NCBI GenBank assembly: GCA_028023455.1
Contig: JAQFVV010000018.1
Span: forward strand, 9,564,771-9,628,770
DNA length: 64,000 nucleotides
From: Epiperipatus broadwayi
Taxonomy: Eukaryota; Onychophora; Udeonychophora; Euonychophora; Peripatidae
Reading direction: 5' to 3'
How positions within the stretch are numbered: position 1 is the stretch's first letter; each line of letters opens with the position of its first letter. Below the pieces are notes generated by a model, which was not told the DNA's origin, did not search any database, and saw only the letters and a list, made by a program, of their open reading frames with translations. Positions 58,605 to 64,000 of the stretch are shown here, one piece after another. The position numbers and the translations under genes were made by a program.

Positions 58605-60823
58605 TGTAACGATCCGGAGAAAGGCGACTTAACGTAAACTGCACTACAGGGCGCCATCTAGGCATTTGAACCTAGAAAAATTTATAAAGTAGGCAGATAC
58701 GTAAGTCAAAAAAAAAAAAAATTTTTTTTTTTTAATATTTTGATTCCGGTCGTTAGCCCATGTCACTAGCTCAGTGGAATAGCAGAGATTTAATAAGATA
58801 ACTTTTATCTAATGAGTATTTCAATATAAAAAAATAAATAAAATAAGCCACTGCCAGTAATTAACATACAAACATTTATTTATGCACTATATATATAAGA
58901 TTTAAAATTATTTTAGTATTAGTTTTACATTTTAACATTTAACATTATTTTTAACTTTGATTTTTGACTTTAATTTACATTTAATTACTATTATATTCTA
59001 ATTTTACATTTTAATTAAGTTCGCACAGATAAATTTAGGAAAGCTTGTTTATAATGTTGAATATAGATCGGTTACATAGATTTCACGGTCAAAAACATTT
59101 CAAAGTAAACATAAACGATCAAAATACAAAATTATTGATTACTGACAATTGCGGAGGGAAATTTATACGTAACCCAATAGTATTCACCATAAGATACTTG
59201 CATTGTCACCAATAACTTAAAAGACATCCGAATAAATACATTTTAGATACTCACCGTAAGGTATCATTATTTATCGAATGTCTATATATTTTGATCAAAT
59301 ATGAAAACCCAAAACATACTTAACCGATAACCAATCCATGCAAGCGTCTATAAACAACTTAAATTTAATGCATTTTTATTTAGGGTCAAGTATGAATAGA
59401 CCACATAGATTTGCATTTGAAAATAAAATATTCTATCCCTATTTAACCTTAGGCTAAAATTCGCAGTCAAACTGGCATCAATCCATCTGATACATCGATG
59501 TATTCAATGTAATACGGAATACGGCAGCACCAAAAAGATTAAGAGAAGATATTGACTCTCATTAGATAGGAATATTACTTCTATCCAACGAGAAGAACAA
59601 TAAAAAAAAAACTCCATAGAAAGGAACTGCGCTCTGCGTCTTATAATTCCTTCCATAGGCAAAACGGGAGAGTGCGGCGTATGAAGCGATTCTGCCAGTA
59701 GCGAATCTCCGACTACATCTACTAACTACATCAATATATCCAATCCATTGACCCAATCTAACAACGACACAAATAACCTAAGATTACCCTCCCCTAATAT
59801 AACTTTACAAATCTATACAGCCATTCACGCCCGACTTAAGTTTAACATTTATATAATTAATTTAACGAAAAACAAAAAAATCATGATAAAAACTTAAAGA
59901 ATAAAAAAATAAATAAATGGAAATGATTTTACATAAATAAGAAAAAAAATACATCAAATAACACTATTAATAAAGAATTTAGTTTGGTCAGATAGGATTC
60001 TATTGCATTATTTACTAAAAAGTTTTAAAATTTAGAGTTCTTATTGTTTCAAGTGAATATAAAGTTCTTACGATTTTTAAAACGTCCAACTTTATCCGTT
60101 GCTTGCCATGAACGTAAATTCCCACGCCATCCTAAAGAGGTTAATATTCTGAAGGCCGATTTATTTATCCATCTGGAGATTTTTGTTTTAACTGGTCCTC
60201 AATGTAGAAAAACGATAGTTCATTTCTCTTTCTTTACTAGCAAAACTGAAGGGATTGAACGTGCGTCCTTCAATCTCTTCTCCCGCACCTCCGCACTAAC
60301 ATCTATCTGTCACATCGTAATAATCATAATAACTCACTAATTAATAATTTCCAAACTTGTCCTTTTATATTACTTTGAAAGATTGACTTAACATTACGTC
60401 ATCGATGTGATGATCCTTTTCGTTGAGGTCCGATTTCCCAATGGATTTATTTCATTTGCTAAAAGTTTCTATTGTTTTCCTATCTGACCGATGTTTTTAC
60501 ATTTAAATGCCCAAGGCTGGTTTACATTTGACTAATTAAATTTATCATTTCCATTTCTGATTAATTAACCTGTTTTCCAAATCAAAGATATATTTTTATC
60601 TCTAAATCTTTTTAAGTTTTTGTTTTAAAATACCTTTTCTATTTTTAATACAGTTTTATTTTAATAATTTTTTTTTTCATTATCTGTGTGATTTAATATA
60701 TACGAGTTTAAGATGATATTTAATTTCAATTTTTAATTCTTAAAGAAACTTTTTCAATGCGAACTTTTTAATTTAACTTGTTTAATAATAAAACACAATG
60801 TAACGTCATCTGTGCTCGTTACA
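58605..60823 (-). mobile_element. LTR (2219 bp) of family L element 2; 5' LTR in minus orientation
   Basis: Partner of 55642-57869 with the same ends. Differences are few: in the 297-bp frame region 60044-60340 I count two. The hairpin at its right end is slightly shortened (TGTAACG/CGTTACA at 60799-60823). Low divergence suggests a recent insertion. It must contain the transcription start if the element is active, but no TATA box could be placed with confidence. Confidence 0.93.
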
Positions 60824-60827
60824 ATAT
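60824..60827. repeat. Target-site duplication ATAT (right)
   Basis: Matches 55638-55641. Confidence 0.75.
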
Positions 60828-61126
60828 GGATTTAATTTGTGTCTTATGTATAAATATTGTAACTAAATCTAAAAATTTCAACTCAGATCTTTTGCATTAG
60901 ATAAAAACTATTTTTAATTTTCATTAACTGTTTTGATCTTCAGTTAATTTTTTTTATATTTAAAACAATATTAGTAAAACAGGCAAAACAATATTAGTCA
61001 TTGTAATAGTGGTACATGGATAAATTTATTCATCAGAATACAATTTTCAGTAAAATAATAATGATAGAGTAAGTACAAGTGGAAGTAGTAATATTCCACA
61101 CTATCATTCTATAAACCAATCCCTAG
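60828..61126. other. AT-rich spacer
   Basis: Nothing recognised. Confidence 0.45.
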
Positions 61127-61558
61127 CTTTGAACAAAAGCAGCTTTATTATCTTAATAATAATGAACAGCCATAGAGTTTGAAAGTATTGAAAATGACTA
61201 TTAGTGTATTTTCAAATCAAATTATATTTGCCAGTTTAATAAGTTTAATTAAACTTTTAGGAATTAAAAATATCAATTTATTACAATCCAAGTGCCAATC
61301 TTTAGTGTCTATATTAAAATCTTTGCCCAGAAAAGAAAGTGGAACCAACTTTTTCTTATAAATAAAAGATTGCATTGACAGCAAATTGAAGATTTTCAAT
61401 GTTATTAAGCATGGGCTCTTTTGATGTGATTTATATTTATAAGCATATTGGCCTTGAACAAAAACATCCCATTATTTTAATAATAATGAGTACCAATGAA
61501 ATTTGAAAGTGATAAAAATGTCTATTTGTTAAATTACTTTCAAAACAGGTTATATTTT
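61127..61558 (+). repeat. Diverged direct repeat pair, ~325 bp apart
   Basis: 61127-61232 and 61452-61558 share TTGAACAAAA-CA, TTAATAATAATGA, TTTGAAAGT and TTTTCAAA-CA, followed by TTATATTT. The product of an old tandem duplication. Confidence 0.6.
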
Positions 61559-61606
61559 TCTGTATACTGGGATGTATTTAAATTTCTGATTGCAGAAAGG
61601 AGTTTG

Positions 61607-64000
61607 CTATCAACTGAAAGAAGACTGTTTAATTCCTTTTTTGATCTTAAATGAACTGAATGTGGCAAATGCCCATTTCATGTCCTTGTAATTGCAGTTA
61701 TTATGTGATTTTTCATATAAACCTACATGCATCAAATAGCTGGATGAGTTTATTGGCTTTTTACTTCTAAATTTAAGATCAATAAACATTATAGTCATAC
61801 TTTTCAGTCACCTGATAATTCTTAGCTGAAATATATGAGTTAAATTTTTTTGAAGGCAAAAGGAATGAGTGTGAATAAAACTTTTTTAAAAAAATAGATA
61901 TTTATAATCATGATCGACAAAATTAAATAATGTCTCTTATTCTCAGAACTCTGTAAAGTCACCAGCCAAGACAGAAATTGTAGGATGAAGATGGAGGCTG
62001 CCAAAAATTCCTTATTGCAGATCCAGGCTGCTATTTAATGACCTTTTATTTAAGTATTAACAACTGCAGATCAATTTAAAATAAAGGAAAATTGTATGAA
62101 TTGGAAAAAGAATTGTCTAATATTAAATGGAATATTGCTGTCTTTATGAAATTAAAAAAGGTAATGAGATGACTAAAAAACAGACATGTACCTTGTAATA
62201 ATTGGCAAATTTTGGAAGCAGAAGTGGAATGGGATTCATTATAAATAAAAAATGAAAAAACAACATTGATATTGCCAGAATATTAGACAGAGTGATAAGA
62301 TTAGTTATTCAACTTAATGTAGAATATCAAATGCATATAATAAAAGTTTTTGTCTCAACAAGTTTTCATTGTGTTGAAGAAATAGAAGATTTCTATATGG
62401 ATGTCACAACACACTTTTGATCAGATTAAACAATATTTTAAACTTGTTGTAAGAAACTTTAATATTAGAATTGCAAAACAATTATAAGATGAAAGTGCTC
62501 TAGGTAAATTTGGTTGTGGTGAAAGAAATTAGAGAGGAGTTTGCAGAAAAAGAAAAAAATTATATTATCAATTTCTTTCTTTGAAAAAACTGGTAAACAG
62601 AAATAGACATGAAAGTATCCAAATGATGATACAACATAATTGGATATGTTGACGAAATATAAGATTAAGTAATCATTAATTAATGAAATGTAAAATACTT
62701 GATAATGCAAAACTAAAGAGATAAAAACTATTAAGAAAGATTGTATTCATCATTGATATTCACAACCTTCAAAAATATTTCAATGAATTCATTTAAATTA
62801 AATCATTTTAAAATATTAACAGATTTTGAAGATGATTCAGAACTTGAATAAAGTCGATAGGAAGATAACTGAACCAATATTAAGAACTGTAGCAAAAATA
62901 GCTGCTACAAAAAAAGTTGCAATTTACTAGTAAATTTTCTACTAAGACAAGAAAAAATATGAAGAATAAATATAAAAATGTATTAAAATAAGAAGAATTG
63001 AATATCTGTAGTTTTGCAAAATTATATGTAAAAGATATAATACATAAGAAAATGTAATTGTGAATTAATAATAAAAGTATCAAAAATGTGAAATAACAAC
63101 TTGGGATTGGTCGAAAACTTATTTCTGCAATAAAAAGAAAAGATGGAATTATTACTAAAAAGAAATGTGACATCATGAAATGTATAGAATTCTATAAAGA
63201 ATTGTAATAAAGATCAAGAAAAACAAACTATCTACAATTATTACATCTTCTGAATTGTCCAGCATTTTAAATGAAGAAGTGAAGTATGCAATGAAATCTG
63301 TGAAGGGGAAAGTTTCAGAAAATGATGAAATTACAATCAATAACTTAAAAGTAGTAGGTGAGGAAATAGAAAAATTGTTGGCAAAGTTGTATATCAAATA
63401 TCTAAGTGATAAAAATGTACAAGATGATTAGATGAATGTAAAGTAGTAATATTGATATTTAAGAAAGGTGATTAAAAAAAATTACAGAGCTATCAATTTT
63501 TTATCAGTTCTATACATTTGTATCAAAATAATTACAACTCATCTACAGTTAACTTTCAATTTTAATCAATGATAAGAACAATCTGGATTACAAAGTGTTT
63601 TTTGGCATTGTGGATCATATCCAAGTATTGGGAAAAGTATAGAAGAAACGAATGAATATGAGTTCTGATTATGCTTTGGATTTATACATTATGAAAAGGC
63701 TTTTGAAATGCTTAGCATTTTCATAGTTATTAAATCATTTGGCTCACTAAAATATCATTCCAGGATATTGTCATCTTCTAAAGAACATTTATCAAAACAC
63801 AACAGCAATTATTAGATTATATAATGGTACTAGAAAGATTAACATTAAGAAGGGCATGCAACAAGGTGATTCTACAATTCCAAACTGTTTTATAAGAAAT
63901 ATCTTGTGGATTAAAATAGGAAGCTGGTGGAATAAACATAAATGATGATTATTTAAGTCAACTAGATTTTATAGATGATGTGGTTATTTTTGAAAACAGT
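61607..64000 (+). mobile_element. RTE/BovB-type LINE, copy 3: 5' end to RT, decayed, continues past the window
   Basis: It starts CTATCAACTG at 61607, the same 5' terminus as the copies at 8300 and 22071. The leader matches 61660-61800 to the complement of 21850-21990. Endonuclease traces: EEIEDFYMDV at about 62380, then a decayed K-x-P-N-D-D-T block. RT traces: LGIGRKLISAIKRKDGIITK at about 63100, VDHIQVLGKV near 63610, NIYQNTTAIIRLYNGT near 63785 and QQGDS near 63860. The catalytic motif reads R-FYR*CG at the window end, with the aspartates changed. Stops and frameshifts are frequent. Opposite-strand frames at 62465-63397 are shadows of this element. Confidence 0.88.

Noticed and set aside
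62465-63397. Minus-strand frames of 74 to 98 codons
   Set aside because: They are shadows of the decayed plus-strand LINE copy 3.

Overview
This 64 kb window looks like non-coding DNA from an invertebrate animal nucleus. It is very AT-rich (roughly three quarters A+T by eye), full of A/T runs and microsatellites, and has no long host open reading frame. What can be recognised is almost entirely mobile DNA: RTE/BovB-type LINEs, a mariner transposase remnant, tRNA-derived SINEs with target-site duplications, TA-flanked inverted-repeat DNA elements, and LTR elements with very long LTRs. This mix fits a mollusc, arachnid or similar genome; the species cannot be fixed from sequence alone. No bacterial features, functional tRNA/rRNA genes or CRISPR arrays were seen.

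Layout. 1-2227: right-hand part of an LTR element (family L) with a short non-coding interior. 4868-6125: a 1.26 kb TA-flanked DNA element with terminal inverted repeats and an internal near-perfect palindrome; an inverted sister copy lies at 42925-44432. 6425-8300: antisense RTE LINE. 9039-9420: foldback plus tandem repeat. 10419-12429: two small minus-strand exon-like segments with plausible splice sites, the only candidate for host coding sequence. 13873-14105: CT-rich tract. 14405-14720: dead mariner transposase. 16385-16494: SINE. 16781-17273: LTR fragment with a tRNA-Leu-like primer site. 19517-23739: a rearranged RTE LINE (5' half inverted, 3' half sense) between 394-bp direct repeats. 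24290-24740: GCGCCA-rich repeat. 26740-28460: unclassified, less AT-rich block with a strong hairpin. 28790-29460: C-terminal LINE remnant of another family. 32147-32509 and 46533-46722: two members of one foldback family. 34306-35150: decayed RTE 3' end. 35619-35739 and 37275-37405: two more SINE copies with clear duplications. 37649-38202: a large palindrome giving nearly the same 76-codon ORF on both strands. 39405-39640 and other sites: further tRNA-like SINE candidates. 50302-50648: MITE. 55638-60827: a complete family L element with two 2.2 kb LTRs, a 735 bp interior and a 4-bp target duplication. 61607-64000: RTE LINE running off the window.

How the parts work together. The RTE LINEs supply the endonuclease and reverse transcriptase class that could mobilise the short SINEs. 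Family L and the inverted-repeat elements carry no proteins of their own and would need partners elsewhere. Every protein-coding element copy here is broken. The most unusual items are the family L architecture (very long LTRs, tiny interior, primer site on the minus strand, and an LTR end that repeats its own terminus as a hairpin), the inverted/sense LINE locus, the mirror-ORF palindrome, and the possible two-exon gene.
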